From NCBI GenBank assembly GCA_026008535.1, contig BRKX01000014.1, forward strand, positions 53,431,006 through 53,495,005: DNA of 64,000 nucleotides, given 5' to 3'. Below, one piece after another: positions 22,868 to 34,009 of this stretch. The position numbers and the translations under genes were made by a program. Below the pieces are notes generated by a model. It was not told the origin of the DNA, made no database searches, and saw only the letters and a program-made list of their open reading frames with translations. Position 1 is the first letter of the stretch; each line of letters opens with the position of its first letter. The stretch is from Perilla frutescens. Its lineage: Eukaryota; Streptophyta; Magnoliopsida; Lamiales; Lamiaceae.

Positions 22868-23329
22868 CTCCCTCCGTCCCGATTATATAGTCCACGTTTC
22901 TATTTGGAGGTGTCCCGATTATATAGTCTCATTACTATAAGTAGTGTTATTTTTAATAGGAATTTACAATTACACCCTTATTAGGTTTTGGAAATTCAAA
23001 AAATTAAACATTTAAGTTTGTGAAAATTAAAAATCTTAAATGTTATTTTTTCAAAAAAAGAGAAACATTAATTAAAATTGACCAACTTAATTAATTTGCA
23101 TGTACTTGAATTTGATCAATTCTATTGATATTCATTGTATGCACTTCATTAATTGTATATTTTCTTTGTTTCAAAAAATTAATACATTAAAGTTGAGCTA
23201 AAATTTAAGTTTATTAATTTTCATTAAAAAAAGGTTAAAGTTGAAAGTTTAGCTTTAATTTCTTGTTTTTATAGATATTTTTAATTACGTGCGAGTAGAA
23301 AAAGAACTATATAATCGGGACGGAGGGAG
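22868..23329. mobile_element. Stowaway MITE, 462 bp
   Basis: Tips CTCCCTCCGTCCCGATTATA and the matching inverse TATAATCGGGACGGAGGGAG, with TA on both sides (22866-22867, 23330-23331). The tip sequence is the classical Stowaway consensus. The left subterminal part repeats the CCCGATTATATAGTC motif. Confidence 0.92.
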
Positions 23330-23595
23330 TATATGATACACACATATATACCAAAACGATTAGGTATATAGATGTGAGTGTTGTAAATTGTGAATAAATA
23401 TGTGTGAAAATGTAGTTGATTGAATGGTTCAATGAAGGTAAATTTTCAAATGAGTGTTCATTTTTCTCGAGAAGTTGGATCCCTCAAAAGCTATGAATAT
23501 TTCAATACCTAACATGGAAATCGAAAATAATTTATATTATCTCAACTTTTACTTACAATATTTATATATTTGCATGCTTTGGATATGCAGCTTGA

Positions 23596-23596
<1 letters not shown>

Positions 23597-23682
<86 letters not shown>
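23597..23682. repeat. (ATT)n microsatellite
   Basis: About 28 perfect units. It creates a spurious poly-Tyr ORF on the plus strand. Confidence 0.97.
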
Positions 23683-23844
23683 GTTAGTTGCAAATAATAA
23701 AAATATTTTTTGATGTGGATTTTCATTTTTTTCACCTAAAATTTCAATTTTGTTTTTGTGCTTAAGAGCATATAAAGGTATATAGCGTGTTTCTCTCTCC
23801 TACGATAATCGTAATTAAATTGAAGAATTATCAATTTAAAGCCC

Positions 23845-24683
23845 GAAAGATGGTTTATCTATCAATATAGAGCTCGAAAAATAGATTCTATCGATTCCAG
23901 ACTTGAAAGATCTAAAACTATCAATTTAAGGCTTGTAAATTTAACAGTGTTAAAACTCCATCCAATAAAAGGTGATATGGCCGTTAAATATCCACATCAT
24001 TTTTCATATATTAAATTAAACAAAAAAACACAAATTTACATTAATTGTTTTAATTAAATTAAATATGGGGTTTTATTAAATTTCGTCAAATAACAACTAC
24101 AACTTTCTATCGTTCGGATTTCATTATTTTTTAGTTTGAAATTCATCTTTGTTTGTTTGATTAATTAAATTTTATTATATTTATAATTAATGATTATGAT
24201 TTTAATTACATCACAAAATATTATTGAAATATTTAATAAATTAATTAATGTTAATTTTATTCTCTCTCTGTGTCTCTTTTTAAAATAACCATTTCTCCAT
24301 TAAAATTGAAAATAAAAATAAAAATAACTATATCAATTTGTTATTGTGATCGAAAAAAATATATTACAATTACATGCTGAATTTAATTAAACATTGAATT
24401 TAATTTAAACTTATAAGGATCTCTGATTGAATTAAGTAGAGATTGAATTTACAAAATATAATAAAACTCTCTATTTAATTTAATTAATGTAAAGTTATTT
24501 TTTTTTGAATTTAATTTAGGATAAAAATGATGTGAATATTTAACAGCCACATCACCTTCTGTTGGATGCAGTTTTAACACCGTTAAATATTCAAGCCTTA
24601 AATCGATAGTTTTAGATCTTCCCAGCCTTGAATCGATGAAATCTATCTTTTAAGCTCTATATCGGGAGATAAATCATCTTTTT
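23845..24683. mobile_element. Foldback/MULE-like element with ~155-bp inverted ends
   Basis: 23845-24005 and 24525-24683 are inverted copies at about 85 percent by eye. Shared words include GATCTAAAACTATC, TTTAAGGCTTG, GTGTTAAAACT and GGTGAT. The 520-bp interior is AT-rich and non-coding. Long inverted ends suit a non-autonomous MULE or foldback element. A target duplication was not identified. Confidence 0.7.
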
Positions 24684-25019
24684 AGTAGTATCAGTTTAGA
24701 TATTATAATAAATTGTAGTAGTAGTATCAGTTTAGATATTATAATAAATTTTATATCTTTATTAATGTGTTATAAATTACTATATTAAAGTTGGTTATAT
24801 ACTATAAATTTAATTAAATGAAAATGTTGAAACACAAAATTAAACTAGATAAAATTACACCAACAATAAAAACTACATAGAAGTACTAAAAGATAAAATT
24901 ACAAAAAATACTAAAATAACTAACCAAAAGAGATACAACAATTTTCTTAATCATATGAAAGGCCACCATTGTTCCCGATCAAGAAAATTTCCAAACATAT
25001 TGAAATTGCTAGAGTTAGC
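24684..25019. other. AT-rich spacer
   Basis: Contains a short direct duplication (GTAGTATCAGTTTAGATATT twice near 24690-24750). Probably the 3' flank of the SANT/NAM-like gene on the minus strand. Confidence 0.4.
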
Positions 25020-28000
25020 TTATTCCACTCGCATCCGCTTCTGTAAAATTTTTTCTTGCTCCAATCGAAAGTATTCACTTCGTTCTGGTTCAGGAACAGT
25101 GTCCAAATCGAGAAATAAAATTTTGTCTTCTCTGATCATCAACTTCAAGTCATTCATTTTCTTTTGCAACATAACATTACATTCTCGTTGAGCCTGTGAT
25201 TTTGTGTAATAACCCGAGACTTTCTTATAATTTTATTCAGAAATATATGGAGTAAACGGTTGAATTTAGAAATTTATTTATTTATTTTTATTTTTATTTT
25301 TGAGTCTGGTTCATTAGCACAATTTGAACTTTGATAATTATTATATATATATTTTTATTTAGGGTTATTAAATGATTTCAATAAAAAAAAAATATATGAA
25401 TAGGATATTTACTAAATTTTTTTCAATTCCCCTTCAATAGTACACGTATGAGTATATATCAACTCATCAATTTTGGAGACACTTGTCCAGTTCTTAATCC
25501 CTTTCCTAGTCAATCAAATATCACAATGTTTATTTCTTTTGCTGGAGAAAAAAAAAAGAGAAAACAGAACTACAATTCCCAAACTTCTCGATCTCGACTG
25601 GTAATCAAATTCTGCAGCAAATTCACTCCTTTCGGTAAGCTTCCTTTAGATTCAATTTTCTGTAGTAGCTCTATAGATTATACACCCAATAACTCCAGCA
25701 AATTTCCCCAATTTTAATTAACCAAAACAAAACCCATAAATTCATATAGCTGTAATTCATCAGATCATACTTCATAAAGCACCAATTCAACACCAAATCA
25801 GAACCACCCCTCAATTAAGTATCCCCAAGACCACTTTCAATACATCAGATTCCAATAAAAAAAAATCCTTCATACATGAATTTCATACTATAAATATTTC
25901 AGAATTTAGAGATATATTGTAGAATTTCAGAAAAATAAATAATCAGAAATAGGGAGAGGGAAACCGATGGGTTAATTCATAGTAGGGGAGGGCTCGTTGG
26001 CTGGGCTCGGGTCTCGGCAACGCTAGTCCAGGTCGTGTCGGAGGTCTGCGGTTCGTCGGTCGGTTGCCGGCGTTTTCTCCTGCGTCGCGTTGCCGCTGCG
26101 GTGTTCAACTACGTCGAGCCATTCCATAGCTAGAGTCGTTGGTCTATATTGATGCAAGTGCGGCTGCAGGTCGAGGTCGTGGTCTTCGCGTCGTTGGCGG
26201 CCGGTGGTAACTCGCCGGCGTTGGGAAAAAAAAAAGAAAAGAAAAAGAGAAATGGGTAGAAGAATTAGGAATTTGGGGAATTTAACTTGGGGATGTTTGA
26301 TTTGGGTGCAACTCTTCTTATCATGGTTTGCAATGAAGAAAAAGGAAGGTTTAATTTAGGGATTTAGGTAAGGAATTTCAATTTGGGTTTTTCCATTTTG
26401 GATCCCCATTTTTAGTCGAGAGAGAGGGTGAGGAGAGAGAGAGAGAGAGAGAGTGAATGAGAGGGAAGATGGAAATTAATTTGGGGATCCTAATATCTAA
26501 TTGTTGCTCACGTGAGTTTTAAGGTAGAGGAGAGAGAGAGAGAGAGTTGACTTCTATTCCTAATTTAGTTTATCTGTGATATAACTTTAGAGAAAGAGGA
26601 AAATGGATTCTATAGCAAAATAAGCAAAATTTAATTAAGGACCAAACCTTTTTTTTTTAAAAAAAATTCGTATCTATATATATATATACCTATTTTTATT
26701 TTTTTAAAGGTTTGATACTTGATTAATATTTAAATGTTTGATACTTAGGTAATAAATTATTTAAATATTAATTTACCCAAATGTTTGTTTAAATTTTCTA
26801 TTTAACCGAGAATTCCTAAATTAATTATTTAGGAACATAAATCTTTTATTTTAAAATTAGATTGTACTCTTATGTGATTAATTATCTTTAATAACAAATC
26901 GATCATTTAGGTTCTATAAATTTTATTTGTTGCGAAGAATAGTTGTTTATTATGTAATCAAGAGAAATTGATTTAACAATACATCATAGTGTTAAGCTAA
27001 TTATCATTTGATGATTTAACACTTCTCAATAATTGTATAAGCATGCTACATGTATTCTGTCTTCTATCCTCTAATTTAGAAATGATATCAAATTTATAGG
27101 AAATATATAGAATTACTTAATAATGAATTTTAATTTCAAATTTAAGAACTAAACTTAGGAATTGAGTTTGAATAGAGGCTCTTTAGTTAAACTAAGCCAA
27201 TGATGATTGTTGTAGGCCCAGAAGATATAATAGAACCCGAGCAGGATCAACCAAGAGTTGAAAGTTTATCTGTTATTCAGGTGGGTTATATTTTTCTCAA
27301 ATTATGTTCAGCTAATAAGCTCAACTGTTTATCAACTGTGAAGCATGAATTTTGTATCAAAATGTTTTATCTCACTATTCGCGTTCGCCAGTATCCTACG
27401 AAAACATTGAGTGCTTAACTAGACTCGAGTTCGGATCCTTTAAGCTTTGGGACCGTATACACTATCCTTTATTAGACAGCTGGGCTGAAGGACGTGTATA
27501 TAAGTTAAGACACTGTAGGAAGGGACAGTTGAGATAGAGAGTGCAAGTAAGGTTAAAAGAAGCTTTGTATACATGGAATGCTTTTGAGATTTGAAACCTT
27601 TCCATTGTTATACTTGTGTGGATACGATATTCATATTTATAAAATGTTTGTGAACTGTTTAATCAAAATCTGCTCACTGGGTACGCTAGTACTCAGTCCA
27701 AATCTTTTTTAAATATTTTCAGGTTGAGAGGCAGGCTGGAAGATGACGGAGCTGAGGCGAGGGCTATCTTTTTGTTGATATTTGCTTGCTTTTTCTGTGT
27801 TGTTCAGAAATCTTAGATACTCTAAATCAATTAAGTGTTTGCAAACAATTTTACTTGAGTTGTGCTCCGCGCTTGTTCCGTTCACTCTGATATAGCTTGT
27901 CTTCAATTATTTGAAGCATGTTAAAATTTTAGCATTTTGCTATAATGTTCCTTTATAATTGTTGGCGGGATAAGTTTCCTTTGATGATTGTTTATTGATT

Positions 28001-28541
28001 CAAGTTCCTTCTAAGACGCCTTAGAGCGTGGTTTAATTACAGTTACAGAGGTTATGCTGCCCAAATGTTTGGGGCACTAACCTCATTCCTTCTGAACACT
28101 CTCGTGGGTGGTTCTATTTCAGTTACAAAGATTATGTTGCCCAAATATTTGGGGCACTAACTCTCTTTCTATAATTATCTTTATGTAACAACCCCTTCCC
28201 CCTTTCCCCCAGTAGCGCACCGGTCCCTTGTCACTATTCTTCCGGGATCGGGGCGTTACATTTTGCTAATAGTTCTCGAAGTTTCTCATTTCCTTCTTTG
28301 AACAAAGCTTCAAGAGTCGAGGCATCTTCATTGTGTTTCCTTTTTAATTTGCTCCTTTTAACACTGTTTGGTCGTCCGGATAAAAAGCAACCACTCATCA
28401 TGTCGTCTTCATCTGCTGAAAATGAAGACAATGATGAATTAGGGAATTCTTGACGAATCATGGTTTGAACTAGCACAAAAAATTTCATCGTAAACCACAT
28501 ATGCTCAAATTTGAATTTGTTATCATATGCACGGCCTAACT
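25020..28541 (-). pseudogene. NAM-associated C-terminal/SANT-like protein, split by a solo LTR
   Basis: Two minus-strand pieces belong together: 28541-28261 and 25199-25020 (stop 25022-25020). Left of the break it reads YDNKFKFEHMW, SSLSSFSADEDD, GRPNSVKRSKLKRK and EALFKEGNEKLRELLAK. If the LTR and one copy of its TTTTG duplication are ignored, the frame continues without a stop through KKMNDLKLMIREDKI, EYFRLEQEKIL and a basic end. FKFEHMW followed by a Ser/Asp-rich hinge, GRP..., KRxK and a coiled Glu/Lys tail is the layout of plant No-apical-meristem-associated C-terminal domain proteins (often SANT/trihelix-like, some linked to PIF transposons). An acceptor precedes 28541; earlier exons were not found. 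The LTR gives a stop eight codons into itself. Family call is moderate, interruption is clear. Confidence 0.7.
25205..28260. mobile_element. Solo LTR, Tekay-like (E), 3.06 kb
   Basis: Starts TGTAATAACCCGAG and ends CGGGGCGTTACA, with the perfect target duplication TTTTG (25200-25204, 28261-28265). No gag-pol. It shares with LTR A (39379-42532) a conserved block near its end: GTACTCAGTCCAAATCTTTT here and GTACTCAGCCCAAATCTTTT there. It contains GA tracts at 26434-26452 and 26530-26547 and a GC-rich block near 25990-26220. It is probably plus-oriented. Confidence 0.9.
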
Positions 28542-28922
28542 GCATAACATATTATGGAATATGGATTTAATTTTACATTGATAAATATCATATTAAAAAA
28601 AATTACATATATTATTAATGTTAGCAATTATAAAAAAAAGATTAAATAATTGAAAAACAATTATTATGTAATATTTTCTTTTAGTGCAAACTATTATAAA
28701 TTCACACAACGTACGAGAGAAATATTAGGGGAAAAAAATTCCAAAAAGACCACTAAAGACAGTGTCTAGCATGTTACATCTGGTGAAATACATCGTGCAC
28801 AATATCGAATATCCATTTACGCACAACATGTATTTAGACAAGGGATACTAGACAAGTATTTCATTCGGTATAACATCAAAAAAGACCATGGAAGAGCTTT
28901 TATTAATGGAGAAAAAGAGACA

Positions 28923-29907
28923 CTAACGCTCTATTGCTCTTTTAGCTCCGTCCAGTGTGTTCTTCAGCAGCATCGCAACAGTCATCGGCCCGACGCCACC
29001 GGGAACCGGAGTCACGCATCCAACCGTCTTGCATGCTTCCTGAAAATCCACATCCCCAACGAGCCTATAGCCGGATTTCTTACTCGGATCATCCATGGCA
29101 TTTGTTCCCACGTCGATCACTGCAGCACCCGGTTTGATCCAACTGCCCATGATCTAAAAGCAGAAACAAATTGTCACCACAGTCAATACATGAACATCAA
29201 TGGAGCAGCAGACACAAAGCTGTAACAACGAAAAAGCCAATCATGATTCAACTCTTGTTACCATTGCTGCTTGTCCTGCAGCAGCGATGATTATGTCAGC
29301 GTTCCGAATGATGTTCTCGGGTTCTTTGGTACGAGAATGAACCACAGTGACGGTAGCATCTTCCTTAAGAAGGAGCAAGGAAACCGGCAAACCAACGATG
29401 TTGCTCCGGCCTACCACAACAGCATTCTTTCCCTTAATAGTAAAGCCACTGCGCGATAGAAGCTCAATGCAACCCTGTTTAGGAACAAAACCTCATAAAA
29501 CAAGAATTTACCCCATAACAATTGACATAGTACAGAAACATTTTTCTTTCTTTTTTTTTTGAAAAATTTAATAAGCCTCCTCACTCCTCAGGGCAATGAG
29601 CGCATTGAGCGTTTTTTAAAATATTTGAGTAGTGAGGCCTCTAAGAAAAAAGCATTTAAACAGCGTCTAATGTAGTCCACGCATATATTACCTTGATTGA
29701 TATAACACATTTAGCTCACTAACCATGAACATCAGGATTGACATTCAATTCATGGACTTTGCAAATCAACTCAGATTCAGACACTTCCTCTGGGAGGTCC
29801 AAATCGATCGACTTGATTCCAACTTCTGCACAAGCTTTCCTTTTCATATTCACATAGCTCTGTGAATCCTTCCTTTGTCCCACAATCACAACTGCTAGCC
29901 CGGTAAC
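28923..29907 (-). pseudogene. FOLD: FolD (methylenetetrahydrofolate dehydrogenase/cyclohydrolase), exons missing
   Basis: Minus-strand exons with good borders: A 29907-29724 (GLAVVIVGQRKDSQSYV, KRKACAEVGIKS, LNVNPDVHG), B 29474-29262 (71 codons; VVVGRSNIVGLPVSLLL, the NADP-binding part, and VHSRTKEPENI), C 29153-28923 (WIKPGAAVIDVGTN, GDVDFQ, PVPGGVGPMTVAMLL, stop). This is the C-terminal two thirds of plant FolD, which makes 10-formyl-THF. The segment between DVHG and GCIELL, normally about 50 residues with the QLPLP motif, is absent from the 250-bp gap 29475-29723. Exon A ends in phase 1 while exon B starts in phase 0, so skipping it breaks the frame. The first exon was not found up to 32 kb. 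The Tyr and Lys of YV-MK-KACAE are present. A pseudogene or captured fragment is most likely. Confidence 0.85.
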
Positions 29908-29977
29908 CTGAAATGAACTCAAAAAAACTTACTATAAACAGAGCACTCAAACTTACTATAAAACGTTGCAAAGAAAC

Positions 29978-30146
29978 TAAAAGTGGTAACATGGCACAAA
30001 AGAGCAACACTCTGTCACTATATATTATGGAAACCAAAGGGGCTGAGGTTAACATAATTGATAATATTGGAGAATTATTTTAATAATATACATTGCAAGG
30101 GAAATAGCATATACAATTTAAATTTTAATCATGCATTAATATAAGT
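29978..30146. repeat. 169-bp dispersed repeat, copy 2
   Basis: Match of 3729-3897 in the same orientation. It starts about 70 bases upstream of FolD exon A, where the preceding intron or exon would be expected. The sequence carries no FolD coding. Confidence 0.8.
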
Positions 30147-30206
30147 GTATAATTAGCTGATGCCCTAGCTAGGGACTCATGGCATGAGATTAGTATGTTA
30201 TACTAT

Positions 30207-31396
30207 TAGTGCTTTCACTATGAAGCTTTGAGGTTTTTCTTTCATTTTTCTACAATATCAATTTCTTATGCTTTAATTAAATTTTGTAATTATTAATTAG
30301 AGATTATTATTAAAATTAAATACTGAAAAATAATTCTAAAATTAAACTAAAACATAAAAAACATGGAATTGAAAAAAACTAATAAATGTGATAGGGAAAC
30401 AGAGGATGAAACAAGGTTTGGTAAACTGTCATTTTTGTCATTTTTTGTGATAGTATTTCATTTTTTGTGATGAGGGAAAATTAAAATGTGTCACCCGTAA
30501 TCTTAGTGCATTTTTGTCATCTAATTTTATTATCAAGTTTTTCACTAATTTTGATTGAATATGTTTATATGCTTCTGATAAACTGAGATTTTACATTGAT
30601 TTTAGTACACATTTATATTGTGTTTTGAATGTTTTGAGTGTGTTTTATCTTAATTTATTCGAGTTTCACGAGATTTTGGGAGTTGGTCGTGTTTGACATA
30701 TTCAGATTTGTCCGTCAATTTTTGATGTTTTGAAGGTTTGAAGTGAATATGGAGTCCCGAGAGATTACACGAAGAATTGGTCAAGAAAACGGGATGAAAC
30801 AAGCCGAGAAGGAAACTCGCGACCAAGGACTCGCGACCCGATCGCGAGTGAGAGGAGCCGAGCCGACTGCAACGTCGCGACTGGCTCGGGGTGTGAAAGA
30901 ACAAAATTCGCGACCCAGGTCACGAATATGGTGGCGGTCGTGAATTTTGTGCCACATGGTGCCACGTGGTGACACGTGGATTTGCGAGCCTATTCGCGGG
31001 CGTCTCGGTCGTGACTCTGGTCGCGAACGCGGCAGGCTTTTCCGATTTTTCCACTGTATTTTTGGGCTTTTTCTCAACTTGGTATACAAGGGTTTCCTGA
31101 GGACGAAAATCACACTCCAGTTACCCTATCTAAGATTAAAAACAGAGGTTTGCTGTGGAGAAAAAGCATCGGAAGGAACAAGATCAAGGATTTCAAGAAA
31201 GTCAAGATTCGAGACATATTTAAATCTTAGTGTTTTCACTATCAAGTTATGAGGTTTTTCTTTCATTTTTCTTCAATATCAATTTCTTATTCTTTAATTA
31301 AATTTTGTAATTTTTAATTAGGGACCATTATTAAAATTAAATACTGAAAAGTAATTCTATTATTAAACTAAAGCACAAAAAATTCTAAAATTCAAT
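30207..31396. repeat. ~170-bp direct repeats flanking a GC-rich TE-derived block
   Basis: 30207-30375 and 31228-31396 are similar (shared GAGGTTTTTCTTTCATTTTTC, CAATATCAATTTCTTAT and AAATTAAATACTGAAAA). Between them, 30730-31110 is GC-rich with repeated TCGCGACC/GGTCGCGA-like words, resembling the block at 8515-8770 in the nested LTR. It is probably LTR-derived. The ORFs over it are composition artefacts. The repeats could be short LTRs of a small element, but no primer-binding site is seen. Confidence 0.45.
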
Positions 31397-31883
31397 ATCA
31401 GTTACGTATGCTTTTATAATTATTCGGATTCAAAGTTGGACCAACGAAATTTTTGAAGTCATGAGTAGTTAAGTGAATATTTGTATTTCATTCAACATAT
31501 TAATTTACATGTTGTACAACGGTCAATATTTTTAACGTATTTATAACACTACCAAACAACCCTTGAGGACTATATATCTTTATGAGTCCATTTCCACACA
31601 CGCCTTCCATGTCAAAATACTGTTATGTACATTTAGGAAGAGGTGTGCTACATATATTAAAAAGATTTATTTGTAAAAAAAGGTACGGAATTTGAATGAA
31701 TTAACTATTTAGATATAATTTTTAAAATATAGCAATAATAACTCCACATTTTGATTAGTAGTGAAGTCGACACATCCAAAATTTTACAACGATCAGAATT
31801 ATGATGTGATAATTGTTTCCGACGCGTAAAGACTGAATCAATTTTGAGATACTGTCGAACTTGTGGGTTTTTATTATACAGTG
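31397..31883. other. AT-rich intergenic sequence
   Basis: Nothing recognisable. Confidence 0.4.
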
Positions 31884-32428
31884 TCCGGTTTCCATTTGCT
31901 GAAATTTTTTTGTGTTACTATTTTGATAAATTGCAAATTCAATCAACATTTTCAAAATCGAAATTTAAATTACAAATTTAATCCAAATTAGTAAAATTTC
32001 TAATTAACCCTGTTAAAAATTAAATCTGACACTGCCTTGGCTCAAATACGGGTTCTTACTGTCAACACAAACGCCAGGCGAGGTACAACGAAGGGCCGGT
32101 CCGATCCGGCCCCACCCGATCGTGGTAAATGGTTGAGGCAAAGGTGGAGAAATAGGTGGCTCGGTTGCTGGGATCGGGTCGCGGAGTGACGGGGTCACAC
32201 TGTGGGCGGGGCAGGACCAAGCTGCCCGAATTAAATAAAAAAAAAAAGAAAAAAAAAGTCAGGTTTCCATTTGCCGAATTTTTTTGGGTGACTGTTTTGC
32301 TAAATTGTAAATTCAATCAACGTTTTTAAAAATCGTGTTTAAATTACAATTTTAATCTAAATTAGTAAAATTTCTAATTAACCCTGTTAAAAATTAAATC
32401 TGACAGTGCCTTGGCTCAAATATGGAAT
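31884..32428. repeat. ~165-bp direct repeats around a GC-rich insert
   Basis: 31884-32050 and 32262-32428 match (GGTTTCCATTTGC, AATTCAATCAAC, TTCTAATTAACCCTGTTAAA, CTGCCTTGGCTCAAATA-type end). The 210 bp between them are GC-rich and finish in an A-rich run (32226-32256). This may be a tandem duplication with an inserted retroposed piece. No gene. Confidence 0.6.
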
Positions 32429-33112
32429 TATAATTTTGGTATCTAGTTTTATATAACTTGATTATCTACTGTATGAAATTTTTTTAACATGTTTGATGAC
32501 TTTTTTTATAAATATCTAAATTTAACAACCCTGCGCGAATTAATTTGCATTTAAAAAGTGTGGGATCGATACGGAATTATCAAATTTTAAAAAGTTTACA
32601 CAGTAAAATATAAAGAGCAATAATATTCGAAAACTTAATTTCTAAGTGAACATACCTATATTCAACTCTTAAAAAAACAAGTAAACATACCTATTTACCT
32701 ATTTCCTCTCCTAATTTATAATAGAACTCTAAAATCATCTTTATACATTAGTGATTTTCATCATGGCAATTATTACAAGCAGGAGTTGTTAAATCCATTC
32801 TCACTTCGGCAATACTTAATTTAATTTGGAAATAAACTATAAAGTTAGCCAGTTCTTTTTATGTGTTTTTATTTCTACGTTATATATTTAGTATTTTTTT
32901 TTCTTTTCTTTTTATATCAGAACGTTAAATATTTAGTATAAATAATTCTTAATAAGGTACTCACAACATAATCTCAATAGACAAATATATTATTATATAA
33001 ATAACTTTATTTTGGAAACTCTTGGACTCATGCATTTGTAGTAATTGGTGGTGGTGGGAGGACAGAGAAGGGCTCATTATATTCTAATTATCGTCAATTG
33101 TGTATTAATTAT
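32429..33112. other. AT-rich intergenic sequence
   Basis: No gene, RNA or repeat boundary is visible. Confidence 0.4.
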
Positions 33113-33113
33113 T

Positions 33114-33150
33114 ACTAGTGCATTACCTATGCCTTGCACACATGATCAAA
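33114..33150 (-). mobile_element. Helitron-like 3' terminus, degenerate
   Basis: On the minus strand a weak GC-containing hairpin (GTGCAAGGCA) is followed by CTAGT. The first 40 bases and an ATC-repeat farther in resemble the terminus at 37918, so the two are one family. The body runs rightward, perhaps to near 33.9 kb, with no gene in it. Confidence 0.4.
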
Positions 33151-34009
33151 TTTTCAATTAAATATTAAAAGATAATTTAGTAATATTAAATATTATACAC
33201 TATAAATTTTGAAATATGTCTTTGTATACAACATTTGTAGTGATATTTATATCATCATCATCATCATTTTTATCACTTTTTATCACATATTAAGAATTCA
33301 ATATAATCTAGCAGGACTTGTAACTCTTGTAACTTCAACATATAATTAACTATCTATGAGTGAAAACTAAGTTAGCAACATTTTTTTACATATTAAACAT
33401 TGCATGAAGCATGTCTTTACACGATTTTAACAACAAATTACATCTTATGAAAATTGGAAATTAATGTTTCGATCATATCATCAGCCTGTATCAACTCTAT
33501 TATGTACTTTGAGTGTAGAGTCTCCATCAATCCCAAAGGAAGAGTGGTTCTGGTCATACGCTAATTCAAAATTGACATCGAAATAACTAAATATATCAAA
33601 GCAAAGTAACCTGACTTTAAGTATGAATTGAATCAATATTATTTGTCACTGGTATTGCAAAATAAACACTATCATCCCATGTTTCATAATAATATAAAAT
33701 TAGCTATTCTGATCAATAAATATAATAGCGTTCTATCAATAAATGTACTGTTATGTCAACTAAGAGTTGACTCAACATATTCACAAATCAACTTCTCAAC
33801 TGCTCGAAATCTTTCAATAGAATAGGATAGGCTGCGCAAATGAATAGTAAAAAGTTTTTTGGTTCGAAAATTTTCCGGTTGAATCATAATTTAAAGGCCA
33901 TCTAAAATTCAATTGTGGCCCAATAATAAAAATTAAATTGAAGGGGAAAAAATGGGTTCTTTGTTGGCTTAATGCAGGCATGTCGACTAAGAATGTTTCA
34001 AGAATCCAC

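Noticed and set aside
23454..23687. Plus-strand ORF ending in a poly-Tyr run
   Set aside because: Pure (ATT)n microsatellite read in one frame.
24955..25191. Plus-strand ORF before LTR E
   Set aside because: It is the antisense of the 3' coding part of the split SANT/NAM-like gene.
30650..31252. Cluster of ORFs on both strands
   Set aside because: Same explanation: GC-rich LTR-derived block with few stop codons.
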